This document shows, piece by piece, positions 47,488 to 54,916 of a stretch of DNA of 64,000 nucleotides. The stretch comes from Klebsiella oxytoca NBRC 105695 (lineage in GTDB: Bacteria > Pseudomonadota > Gammaproteobacteria > Enterobacterales > Enterobacteriaceae), in assembly GCF_001598695.1 (NCBI RefSeq), contig NZ_BCZK01000008.1, positions 222,462 through 286,461 of the forward strand, in the 5' to 3' direction. The notes below the pieces were generated by a model. The model had not been told where the DNA came from. It saw only the letters and a program-made list of their open reading frames with translations, and ran no database searches. Position numbers and translations under genes: made by a program. Within the stretch, counting starts at the first letter, position 1. The number at the start of each line of letters is the position of its first letter.

Positions 47488-48080
47488 TTCAGCATCCTCT
47501 GCGAAGCCGGAGCAGTGATGTTGACGGGTTGAGCGGGTAGCGGCACAGAGACCGAAGTGGCCGACGTTTTCACCGCTTCCGGCGGCAAACGATAGCCATC
47601 GCGTAATGAATGGCAGACGATCCGTTGTACAGAATCAACCTCAAGCTGCCAGGCCGATCCGGCCAGGATTTGTAACGCCTGACTCAGGCGCATTGGCCCC
47701 AGTTGATAATGCACAGCGGGCAATATCTGGTTGTACAGCACCCGGTTCGCCGGTGTCGTACTGCATAACGAGTACCCGGACTGGCGCAGGGCATAGCGCA
47801 TGGCATCCGCCACGGTCGGCGATAATGATGCGGGAATACGGATATCTATGGTTTGCTCTAGCGGCGCACGTTGCGCAGCGCTCGGGGAAGTATCGATCAG
47901 CAGGTAGCGGTCATAGCGGACAACTTCTGGCGCGGCACCATACACATCCAATCGGGCTGGCTGGACGTTGCCATTCAGTGCCGTTGGATGAGGTTGCGTA
48001 TCAGGTTGCTGGAGCTTTTGTGTACAACCGGCCAGGAGACTGGCAGTCAGACAGACAGCCATTGGGATATGAAAATTCAT
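47484..48080 (-). CDS. pilL: PilL N-terminal family lipoprotein (TIGR03748)
   Basis: A 198-residue lipoprotein with lipobox LLAGC (Cys near residue 19). The hallmark VVRYDRYLLIDTSPSAAQRAPLEQ is followed by IPASLSPTVADAMRYALRQSGYSL and AVHYQLGPMRLSQALQILAG. In SPI-7-like ICEs it begins a type IVB pilus operon; here no other pil gene follows, so it has probably been retained for the conjugation apparatus. Confidence 0.9.
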   Translation of the reverse strand: MNFHIPMAVCLTASLLAGCTQKLQQPDTQPHPTALNGNVQPARLDVYGAAPEVVRYDRYLLIDTSPSAAQRAPLEQTIDIRIPASLSPTVADAMRYALRQSGYSLCSTTPANRVLYNQILPAVHYQLGPMRLSQALQILAGSAWQLEVDSVQRIVCHSLRDGYRLPPEAVKTSATSVSVPLPAQPVNITAPASQRMLK

Positions 48081-48162
48081 GCAGGTTCCTTAGTCAGACA
48101 AAAGAGGCCCAACTTTGCGAAACCAGCAGTATGTCCTCAATGAACAACTGTTTTTTCCGCGC

Positions 48163-48188
48163 AAAAAAAACGCCAGAAAAATCTGGCG
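48163..48188 (-). terminator. Rho-independent terminator after DUF3577 gene
   Basis: Minus-strand CGCCAGA, loop TTTT, TCTGGCG followed by T8. It separates the DUF3577 transcript from pilL. Confidence 0.9.
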
Positions 48189-48241
48189 CTAATGCAACTC
48201 ACAAGGAGGGTTATAACGTGGGGATTAGCTTCTTTCTATTA

Positions 48242-48778
48242 TCAATATGCGGAGTCGGCAGACTCAGGCTTTTCAGCTTTATAAACCATATTTTGCCCCA
48301 CTTTGATAAAACTGATTTTAATCAGTCTGGCCCGCAGTGACGCTCTTGATTCACCCGCATGATTACCTTTGGTCAAAGTAAACACATCGGCAGTCAGGTT
48401 ACTGAGCTTAAAACCGATAAGTACCTTTTTCTCTTCATTCACCGCATTCTGGCAGCGTCTGATTAAAGAAGTGGTCTGTTTACCCGATACAGTGACATCA
48501 AAACGCGTGTATTCAGGTTTTTCAGTTGAGCCATGTAACGCGTTAATCGTACAGCTCAGAAATGAACCCGTAGCGGTATTAATTTCGCGAATATTGCTCA
48601 GGTAACCCAGCCCATCAATATGTAAATTAAAGTAGCTGGATTGTGGTTTGGATTGTACCGGTGCCGGAGCTGCTGATTGAGCTGGAGTTGCTGATTCAGC
48701 AGGAACGGGAGCCGGGGCTTGCTTGTTGGCGCTGCCTTTTTTGGGTTTAGCGGTAGTGGTTTTAGATGCTGTAGACAT
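48242..48778 (-). CDS. DUF3577 / STY4534-family ICE replication protein
   Basis: A 178-residue protein: an alanine- and proline-rich linker (residues 1-55) followed by the DUF3577 domain (SYFNLHIDGLGYLSNIREI, FLSCTINALHGS, RFDVTVSGKQTTSLIRRC), which resembles an OB-fold. Linked to ICE replication or ssDNA binding by family name. The start at 48778 follows CAGGAGAAAC. It is preceded by leader RNA C and attenuator-like element 6, and is probably the direct target of that control. Confidence 0.88.
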   Translation of the reverse strand: MSTASKTTTAKPKKGSANKQAPAPVPAESATPAQSAAPAPVQSKPQSSYFNLHIDGLGYLSNIREINTATGSFLSCTINALHGSTEKPEYTRFDVTVSGKQTTSLIRRCQNAVNEEKKVLIGFKLSNLTADVFTLTKGNHAGESRASLRARLIKISFIKVGQNMVYKAEKPESADSAY

Positions 48779-48800
48779 GATGTTTCTCCTGGAAAAATTC

Positions 48801-48846
48801 GATAAACGGAGAAACATCCCAGCCGGGTGTTTTCCCGCTGGGGTGT
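48801..48846 (-). promoter_or_regulatory. Attenuator-like element 6 (upstream of DUF3577 gene)
   Basis: Hairpin ACACCCCAGCGGG/CCCGGCTGGGATGT (strong alternative form) overlaps a weaker GGGAAAACA/TGTTTCTCC pairing (terminator position) followed by GTTTAT. Same layout as the antirestriction elements, but the terminator-like form has mismatches and a poor U-tract. Confidence 0.6.
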
Positions 48847-48876
48847 CAGGCCTCGAAGCGACGCTGACGATCTGTG

Positions 48877-49045
48877 GTTGAAGTATACCTTTATCGCCAT
48901 TGCGATCCCTGCTTTCAAAGGTTAAGCAAGGTTACCGCCCGAAGGCATCGTCTCTCAGGTCACGACAATTTTGGCTGGCAATCACCCGAAGGCGTCCCTC
49001 TCAGATTGCCGGGACATTGGCTGTTGTCGAAGACAACGGGGTAAG
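48877..49045 (-). ncRNA. Multi-hairpin leader RNA element, copy C
   Basis: GTTGTC-GAA-GACAAC (49023-49037), GGCAATC/GATTGCC (48977-49010), TGCTT/AAGCA (48910-48928) and ATCGC-CATT-GCGAT (48893-48906). It is closest to copy A, but T-A to C-G and other paired changes keep each stem intact. Directly upstream of attenuator-like element 6 and the DUF3577 gene. Confidence 0.75.
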
Positions 49046-49052
49046 AGAGGAC

Positions 49053-49081
49053 ATTGTTTTATGAGTACATACAGAAATCAA
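49053..49081 (-). promoter_or_regulatory. Possible promoter for leader RNA C
   Basis: TTGATT (49081-49076), 17-bp spacer, AACAAT (49058-49053). Weaker than at A and B, but at the same offset (16 bp) from the GTTGTC hairpin. Confidence 0.4.
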
Positions 49082-49414
49082 CGCAATAATTATTTTTGAT
49101 AGAAAAAATTTGGATTTAATCGCAGGTAAGGAAGTGATGAAAACGTCAGGGGGTGCTTATAAACAAATAACATTGATATTCTGCATCAACCCAAAATAGC
49201 CATTCATATAAGGTTGTCTCTCAAGAGCGAAAAACAGAAGTACAGTAAATTAAGGAAGAGTAGTATTCACTGCGATTATAAAACCTTTCCATTTGATAAT
49301 ATCAAAACTGTGCAAAAATGAACTAATGCATCCGCTCTCCTTCCATAAACCCACAAAACCAAAACATCTCCATACTGATTTTGGCCGGATGCAGAGATAA
49401 AAACATGAACCAGG
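49082..49414. other. AT-rich intergenic region without a recognised gene
   Basis: About 330 bp of AT-rich DNA between leader RNA C and the 3' end of the winged-helix-like gene. I see no ORF with a ribosome-binding site and no strong hairpin. It probably includes upstream promoter elements for copy C. Confidence 0.5.
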
Positions 49415-50104
49415 TCACTCTTGGGTAGCCTCTCGTATAACAGAGCCTCGTGTTAAGTATTCACCGCCTAGAAGGGTGTAACGGTATGCTTGTAGATGGT
49501 CATCACGCAGAGGAAAAATTCTCATAGATGATTCCGTTATTTGACGATCTAAAAGCAGGCCGCAAGATTTCAAAAATGATAACGCGTTATCAATTTTTGA
49601 ATATCCAATACCAATTCTTTCGTAAATAGTTGCATACGACACCTCAGTAAAGCAATCAGAATTAGAACGTGCATATAACAAATATAAATATAGTCGTAAT
49701 GCGTTTAATTCATAGTCATAGCGATTTCTAAAAGATGAAAAAATAAAAACATTTCCATTGTCATCAATTAGAGGTTTCACCGGTATTTTTGTCCACCCCT
49801 TATATGCTGTGTTGGATTTGAGAGAGTAAAATTTTTTCCTATCTCCGGTAATTAAAATCAGGTTATAAGCACATAATTGTTTCAAACCTCGACTAACGAG
49901 GGTACGGCTAAGTCCAGCCATTTCTGTCAATTCATCGTAACTCAAGCTAACAGCACCTTTGTTTCCATGTGTTCGTATTTTGATGGCAAACACAATATAC
50001 AGCTTCATTGCCGCTATATCAGAGGATGGCCGTTTATCATTAAGGTTTTTTAAACCTGAATATCGCATAAAGAATGCAGGTAACGCAGCCCAGTGATAAA
50101 TCAT
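49415..50104 (-). CDS. Winged-helix-like protein of unknown function (229 aa)
   Basis: AT-rich gene unlike the backbone. Two regions look like winged helix-turn-helix units: VSLSYDELTEMAGLSRTLVSRGLKQLCAYNLI (about residues 52-84) and TEVSYATIYERIGIGYSKIDNALSFLKSCGLLLD (about 155-188). Such duplicated winged helices occur in replication initiators and regulators, but no family can be named. It follows a 40-aa membrane peptide gene by 1 bp. Confidence 0.65.
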   Translation of the reverse strand: MIYHWAALPAFFMRYSGLKNLNDKRPSSDIAAMKLYIVFAIKIRTHGNKGAVSLSYDELTEMAGLSRTLVSRGLKQLCAYNLILITGDRKKFYSLKSNTAYKGWTKIPVKPLIDDNGNVFIFSSFRNRYDYELNALRLYLYLLYARSNSDCFTEVSYATIYERIGIGYSKIDNALSFLKSCGLLLDRQITESSMRIFPLRDDHLQAYRYTLLGGEYLTRGSVIREATQE

Positions 50105-50105
50105 C

Positions 50106-50228
50106 TCATAGCATCCTGAACAATATTACGCAGATAAGCATGATGCTCATTGCCAACAGTAGCAATGTAAGCTGGGGTGCATTAGCTGCAAGCAAACGTA
50201 CCAGTAAAAGCAATTTATCTGTGCTCAT
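50106..50228 (-). CDS. 40-aa membrane peptide upstream of the winged-helix-like gene
   Basis: Starts at 50228 after GGAGGATG: MSTDKLLLLVRLLAANAPQL continuing into one hydrophobic helix ending FRML. The longer reading (from 50315) lacks support. It ends 1 bp before the winged-helix-like gene, so translation is coupled. A membrane peptide coupled to a DNA-binding protein could be a toxin or sensor; this is not shown. Confidence 0.6.
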   Translation of the reverse strand: MSTDKLLLLVRLLAANAPQLTLLLLAMSIMLICVILFRML

Positions 50229-50742
50229 ATAACATCCTCCGTTTAAGTTGGGATGAGTATGCCCAGCAGAAGCGAGGTAAACAAGCCACCAATATATAGT
50301 CTTTCTAGAAAACACCGATTATAAAAATTCATCTATCATACTGATATTAATGGTTTTAATATTTAAATTATAGTCCATGGCAATACCATTACAGTACACA
50401 GCATCGAACAAAAAACAAACAAATTGGCAAATTAGATATGAGTTTGTTTGTGGAGTTCAAACAAAAAAGGCCCGATCCCATCCTGGTATCGAGCCTCTGA
50501 ACCTGTACCATGGGTTCATCGTCTATGTCACTTCTCCGGGCCAGAGCCTTTTTTGGCCGACGTGTAATCTCACGGAGGGTCACGCCTTACAACCTCATCC
50601 AGGTAACAAAATGGGTTGCCATACTGTCCAATCGTCCGCCTGTAGGTACGAAAAATCGGATTACCGCAGTCGCGGGGTACTTCAAAGCCATCAGCAAAAT
50701 AGCAAATTCACGCCACGCTTCCAACCAAAAACATAAAGTCAG
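50229..50742. other. Region between topB and the small membrane peptide gene
   Basis: Holds a terminator at 50463-50495 and otherwise no supported gene. Short frames on both strands (for example 50510-50827 plus and 50389-50583 minus) lack ribosome-binding sites and overlap the terminator or topB. Confidence 0.5.
50463..50495 (-). terminator. Rho-independent terminator downstream of topB
   Basis: Minus-strand GGCTCGATACCA, loop GGA, TGGGATCGGGCC followed by T6: a 12-bp stem with one mismatch and a strong U-tract, about 250 bp after the topB stop. Confidence 0.85.
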
Positions 50743-52746
50743 TCAGACACTTTTCTTTGCCGGACTTTTCCGCCGACGACCAAGCTTCTTCGCCCCGACA
50801 TTCACAATCCCGTTGCAGTCAGGGTAGTTGACACATCCCCAGAATGCGCCTGATTTCCCCGTACGCTGCCGCGTTATCCCACCGCAGATCGGGCACGGCG
50901 GAGAAGGCGGTAACGTGATCTTAACGGTCTGCTGCTGCCCCTTTGCCACCAGTTGCATTGTCCAGGCTGACTGTTTCGCCATAAAGTCATCCAGCGACAT
51001 TCTACCTTCAGCGATATCATCCAGCGATTGCTCCCACAGCGCCGTCATACCCGGATCTTTGAGCTGTGCCGGTAACACCGCCATCAGGTCAGCAGCTATA
51101 GGCGTCGCCAACAGATACTTGCCTTTCTTCACCACAAAAGCGCGCTTCAGCAACGTTTCAATCACGCCTGCCCGGGTCGCCTCAGTTCCTAGCCCCGCAT
51201 TCTCTTTAAGGATCTTTTTAAGACGCGGATCGGTAACGAATTGCGCCGCATTCTTCATCGCAGCAATCAATGTCCCTTCCGTATAATGCTCCGGTGGTTT
51301 TGTTTGCTGCGCCTTAGCTTCCGCTCCGATGACCTGGCACACACTCCCTTTAGCCATTGCAGGTAACCGGGCTTTGTCACCGGCATCGCCTGCATCCTCT
51401 TCAGCATCCTTACCAAACAAACTCTTCCAGCCAGCAACGACCACAACCTTACCGCTGGCCTTAAATAACTGCCCACCACAATGCAGCGAAACCCGCGTGG
51501 CATCTACTTCATGGTTCGGCAGGAATTGGGCCAGATAATGCAGCCGGACAAGCTGGTAAACGTTGCGCTCCTGCTCACTCATTTTTGCCAGATCACAGGG
51601 CTGCTTTGTGGGGATAATACCGTGGTGCGCGGTGATCTTTTTGTCATTCCAGATGCGGGAAACATACTGCATATCAAGCCGCGAGATGAGCGCAGATAAA
51701 GCAGGATCGCTTTGCTGTATGGCGGCCATCACCTGCCCGATCTCACCACGCATGGATGTCGGCAGATAGCCGCAGTCGGTGCGAGGGTACGACGTCGCTT
51801 TATGGGTTTCATACAAAGCCTGCGCAATATCCAGCACTTGCTGGGCACCATAGCCAAAACGGCGGGAACAGGCTTGTTGTAGCGTACCAAGATCAAACGC
51901 CAGCGGAGCGGATTCTGTTTCCCTTTTGGTCTCAATCTCTGCCACCGTCGCCTGTCCGGTTTTCTGGCAAAGCTGAACCACCTGCTGCGCAGCCGTTGGG
52001 TTAATACAGCGTTTTTCCTCATCACAATACGCCGCTGCTGGCACCCACTGCGCCTGAAATGCAATCCCTCCCGCCGCCAGCTGCACCACGACATTCCAGT
52101 AGGGCTTCGGGACAAACTGCGCAATATCACGATCGCGTTCCACGATCAGGTTAAGTGTCGGCGTCTGCACTCGCCCCACGGATAAAACGCTGCCGTAGCC
52201 ATTCTCCCGGGCCTTGACCGAATATAACCGCGTCATATTCATACCGATTTGCCAGTCAGCCCGGGCGCGGCCAAGACCGGCTAAATAGTAGGGTAAAGTC
52301 TCACTTCCGGGCTTTATCGCCGCCAGAGCAGCGCGAACGCTGGCCTCATCCAGTGCCGAGAGCCATAACCGCTCAACCTTTCCCTGATAGTGGCAATAAT
52401 CGAGGATTTCACGGGCAATTACCTCTCCTTCCCGATCCGCATCGGTGGCAATCACTACCGCATCAGCCTGCTTCAGCAGTTTCTGGATGACGGAGAACTG
52501 AGCCGCTGCATCCGGTTTAACCTGCATTTGCCACGTTGTCGGCAATACCGGCAGAACGTCAGTACGCCAGGGAACGCCGAATTGTTCACCGTAGGCATCC
52601 GGGCTGGCCTGTTCCAGTAGGTGACCAAAACCCCAGGTGACACATACGCCGTTTCCGGTCTGATAACCCGGCATTTTCTTTGTCGCACCCAGCACGGCGG
52701 CAATATCCCGTCCCTGACTGGGCTTCTCACAGAGAAAGAGCTTCAT
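50743..52746 (-). CDS. topB: DNA topoisomerase III (TopB-like, ICE-encoded)
   Basis: A 667-residue type IA topoisomerase. The Toprim domain has FLCEKPSQGRDIA and ATDADREGE. The catalytic tyrosine lies in ATSYPRTDCGYLP near residue 325. A C-terminal zinc ribbon is present (CPICGGITRQRTGKSGAFWGCVNYPDC). It decatenates or relaxes ICE DNA during transfer or replication. Overlaps the upstream lipoprotein gene by 4 bp. Confidence 0.95.
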   Translation of the reverse strand: MKLFLCEKPSQGRDIAAVLGATKKMPGYQTGNGVCVTWGFGHLLEQASPDAYGEQFGVPWRTDVLPVLPTTWQMQVKPDAAAQFSVIQKLLKQADAVVIATDADREGEVIAREILDYCHYQGKVERLWLSALDEASVRAALAAIKPGSETLPYYLAGLGRARADWQIGMNMTRLYSVKARENGYGSVLSVGRVQTPTLNLIVERDRDIAQFVPKPYWNVVVQLAAGGIAFQAQWVPAAAYCDEEKRCINPTAAQQVVQLCQKTGQATVAEIETKRETESAPLAFDLGTLQQACSRRFGYGAQQVLDIAQALYETHKATSYPRTDCGYLPTSMRGEIGQVMAAIQQSDPALSALISRLDMQYVSRIWNDKKITAHHGIIPTKQPCDLAKMSEQERNVYQLVRLHYLAQFLPNHEVDATRVSLHCGGQLFKASGKVVVVAGWKSLFGKDAEEDAGDAGDKARLPAMAKGSVCQVIGAEAKAQQTKPPEHYTEGTLIAAMKNAAQFVTDPRLKKILKENAGLGTEATRAGVIETLLKRAFVVKKGKYLLATPIAADLMAVLPAQLKDPGMTALWEQSLDDIAEGRMSLDDFMAKQSAWTMQLVAKGQQQTVKITLPPSPPCPICGGITRQRTGKSGAFWGCVNYPDCNGIVNVGAKKLGRRRKSPAKKSV

Positions 52747-53306
52747 CGAATCGTCCCTTCCGCCACGCTCTTCATATTCTCAAACAGCTTGCTGGTATAA
52801 ACCGCCGTGGCATGAGAGGCCAGCCCGGAACGAAAGGTGATGTACATGCGGCTACCTGAACCGTTTTTCTCCAGCTCGACCTGAACGCTGTCGTTGGTAT
52901 TCTCGCTTCCCCAGTCACGCCCCATTTTGTAGTAGCTACCGGGTTGCCCATCCCATACCCATGCCCCATCGGCTACTGAAGCGGCTGTCCACCCTCCACT
53001 TTGTGTACCGTTGTTACGTAGCTGCGCTACTTCTTCCGCCGAGATAAAGCGGTAGTAGCGTTTTACCCGCGCAGCTGCCGTATCAACATCAACGGGAACA
53101 CGGTATTCCTGCGCTATTTTGTGGCTGGCCTGCGGTGCGCCTTTCGACAACACCACCGGACCACTGTCTGCCGGTGCGGAACCGACTGAGAAGATCCCAC
53201 CGCTAATCTGGTTTATCGCACTGTTGACACTGTCAACACTCGCACACCCACTCAGGCAGGTACTCAGGACGAACAATCCGGTAAAAGCGGTTTTATTGCT
53301 GATCAT
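52743..53306 (-). CDS. Lipoprotein of unknown function between PFL_4669 and topB
   Basis: A 187-residue lipoprotein with lipobox CLSGCAS (Cys near residue 21). The mature region contains VDVDTAAARVKRYYRFISAEEVAQL, resembling small envelope lipoproteins. It overlaps topB by 4 bp and PFL_4669 by 14 bp. In related ICEs an ssb gene often occupies this neighbourhood; none is found here. Confidence 0.75.
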   Translation of the reverse strand: MISNKTAFTGLFVLSTCLSGCASVDSVNSAINQISGGIFSVGSAPADSGPVVLSKGAPQASHKIAQEYRVPVDVDTAAARVKRYYRFISAEEVAQLRNNGTQSGGWTAASVADGAWVWDGQPGSYYKMGRDWGSENTNDSVQVELEKNGSGSRMYITFRSGLASHATAVYTSKLFENMKSVAEGTIR

Positions 53307-54045
53307 CCTGCACCTCCTGCTTTGCTATTTTCTCTTTGCGTGACTGGCGTTTGAAGGCGGCTTTCAGCGCCTTGATACTTTCGGCGCTTACTAGCGGAGA
53401 AAAGCGGGAACGGCGGGTTCCCAGCAGGATCGCTCTGTCTGGTTCCCCAAATTGTTCGATAGCCTGTCGGGCAACATCATTGTTTGAAGCTATATCCTGG
53501 CGGGTAACGGGATGAGAACGGTAACGCATGGCTACAGAGAAGATACGACGAATTTGATGGCTGCCGCGATGTAACCAGGCTTTGCGCTCTTTCAGCGACA
53601 TCAGACCGTAGTGATGTGCCTGGAAGACGCGCAGAATAAGCTGATCGAATCCAACAAGGAGATAAACGCAGCGGTATCCCAGAGGAGTATGGCTGTGAAC
53701 GCCAATATTTAGCGGCGCGGTAGAGGCGACTCCGGAAACAGAAGCGTTAGCAGGCAGCATCGCCATCAGGGCATCGATATCGTTCAGCCATTTCTGAAGC
53801 TGTTGGCTGGCCGTTTCCAGCAGTGTTTCCACTTCGACCAGAGCAGCATCCGCCCACGGATTATCGGCCAGTGAATCACGGTTAATCCGGGAAATGAGCC
53901 GGAAAAACAGCGGCATTCCGATGAGTGATGGCTTCCCATCCGAGGCAGGCCGCCCACTCCAGGTGTTAATGGCGTATTGGGTATGCAGCTCGATGCGCAG
54001 CTCAGAATGCAGCGCACCGGCTTTCTTGTCTAACTTATCTGACAT
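53293..54045 (-). CDS. ICE protein, PFL_4669 family (TIGR03761)
   Basis: A 250-residue protein of the ICE maintenance block. Diagnostic segments are ELRIELHTQYAINTWSGRP near the N terminus, GYRCVYLLVGFDQLILRVFQAHHYGLM and a basic C terminus. The start at 54045 is chosen over an ATG two codons earlier on spacing to GGAT. Function unknown, linked to replication by context. Confidence 0.88.
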   Translation of the reverse strand: MSDKLDKKAGALHSELRIELHTQYAINTWSGRPASDGKPSLIGMPLFFRLISRINRDSLADNPWADAALVEVETLLETASQQLQKWLNDIDALMAMLPANASVSGVASTAPLNIGVHSHTPLGYRCVYLLVGFDQLILRVFQAHHYGLMSLKERKAWLHRGSHQIRRIFSVAMRYRSHPVTRQDIASNNDVARQAIEQFGEPDRAILLGTRRSRFSPLVSAESIKALKAAFKRQSRKEKIAKQEVQDDQQ

Positions 54046-54187
54046 GATCATCCATCCGTATAAGGGGCACGAAATGGAAATAGTCAGGGATTATCGAAAT
54101 CCATCACAATAAGAAACTATAAACAAAAAATAACTAATTTTTTTCCAACTAAAATCAGTAACAGTAAAGTTTACAGCGGTGTAATTT

Positions 54188-54916
54188 TCACCTGTTATAG
54201 TTAAAATGAATTTTCCCTTTATGATGCTGTGTTAACATTTCATTATTATCCCAAGTTGGCAATCCATTTACAAGCACCCCCTCAACAGGAATATTAGAAT
54301 AGAAGTTCTCTACAATAAACCGCATAAACATTCTTATGCACAATGGTGTTTTAACAGGGATTCTACAATCCTCATGACTAATATGTAAATGCACATCTGG
54401 ATGAGCGTCCTTCTGTTCATCCGGCATAACGGAGAAATCAAAACGAAGTGGACTTCGATTAAATATCCCTTTTAAGTTGATTGGATAACTAGCATTAGGG
54501 TTCGTGATGTGTTCCTCCAAAACATCACAACTCTCTACCAAAAGAGTCTGCAGCCTCATAATAATATCATCAATATCCTCTACACCGGAAACATCAATTG
54601 GAGATGGATACCAACATAATCTATGCCCTGTAACCTCATTTCTATCGAGTGTATAGGAAAGTTGCAATAATGAACCATCAAATAGTACAAGGGTATACTG
54701 AGAGCATGATAAAAGTGTAATATACTCAGCCAGACTTGAAAATTCATTATCCTTGAAAACGATATTTTCACTATCCCAACTAATTAAAACCTTACCGCCT
54801 TTCATTTGACGAACACAAGACCGATTCGACCCAAGAGTTAAACCTGCCTTATCCCACTCAAAGCATAGTTTATTCAAATGACCGACCATTGCCTCAGGCC
54901 TAATTATCATTTTCAC
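54188..54916 (-). CDS. DUF2290-like protein, partner of helicase
   Basis: A 242-residue soluble protein. The C-terminal half (RFDFSVMP ... HPDVHLHISHEDCRIPVKTPL ... FMRFIVENFY) matches what I recall of DUF2290, a family of unknown function seen next to helicases and nucleases. It starts within the stop of the helicase gene (4-bp overlap), so the two are coupled. AT-rich cargo. Family assignment is from recognised motifs only. Confidence 0.7.
   Translation of the reverse strand: MKMIIRPEAMVGHLNKLCFEWDKAGLTLGSNRSCVRQMKGGKVLISWDSENIVFKDNEFSSLAEYITLLSCSQYTLVLFDGSLLQLSYTLDRNEVTGHRLCWYPSPIDVSGVEDIDDIIMRLQTLLVESCDVLEEHITNPNASYPINLKGIFNRSPLRFDFSVMPDEQKDAHPDVHLHISHEDCRIPVKTPLCIRMFMRFIVENFYSNIPVEGVLVNGLPTWDNNEMLTQHHKGKIHFNYNR

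Noticed and set aside
50510..50827. 105-codon frame on the plus strand downstream of topB
   Set aside because: It overlaps the topB 3' end, starts beside the topB terminator and has no ribosome-binding site; a relic cannot be excluded.
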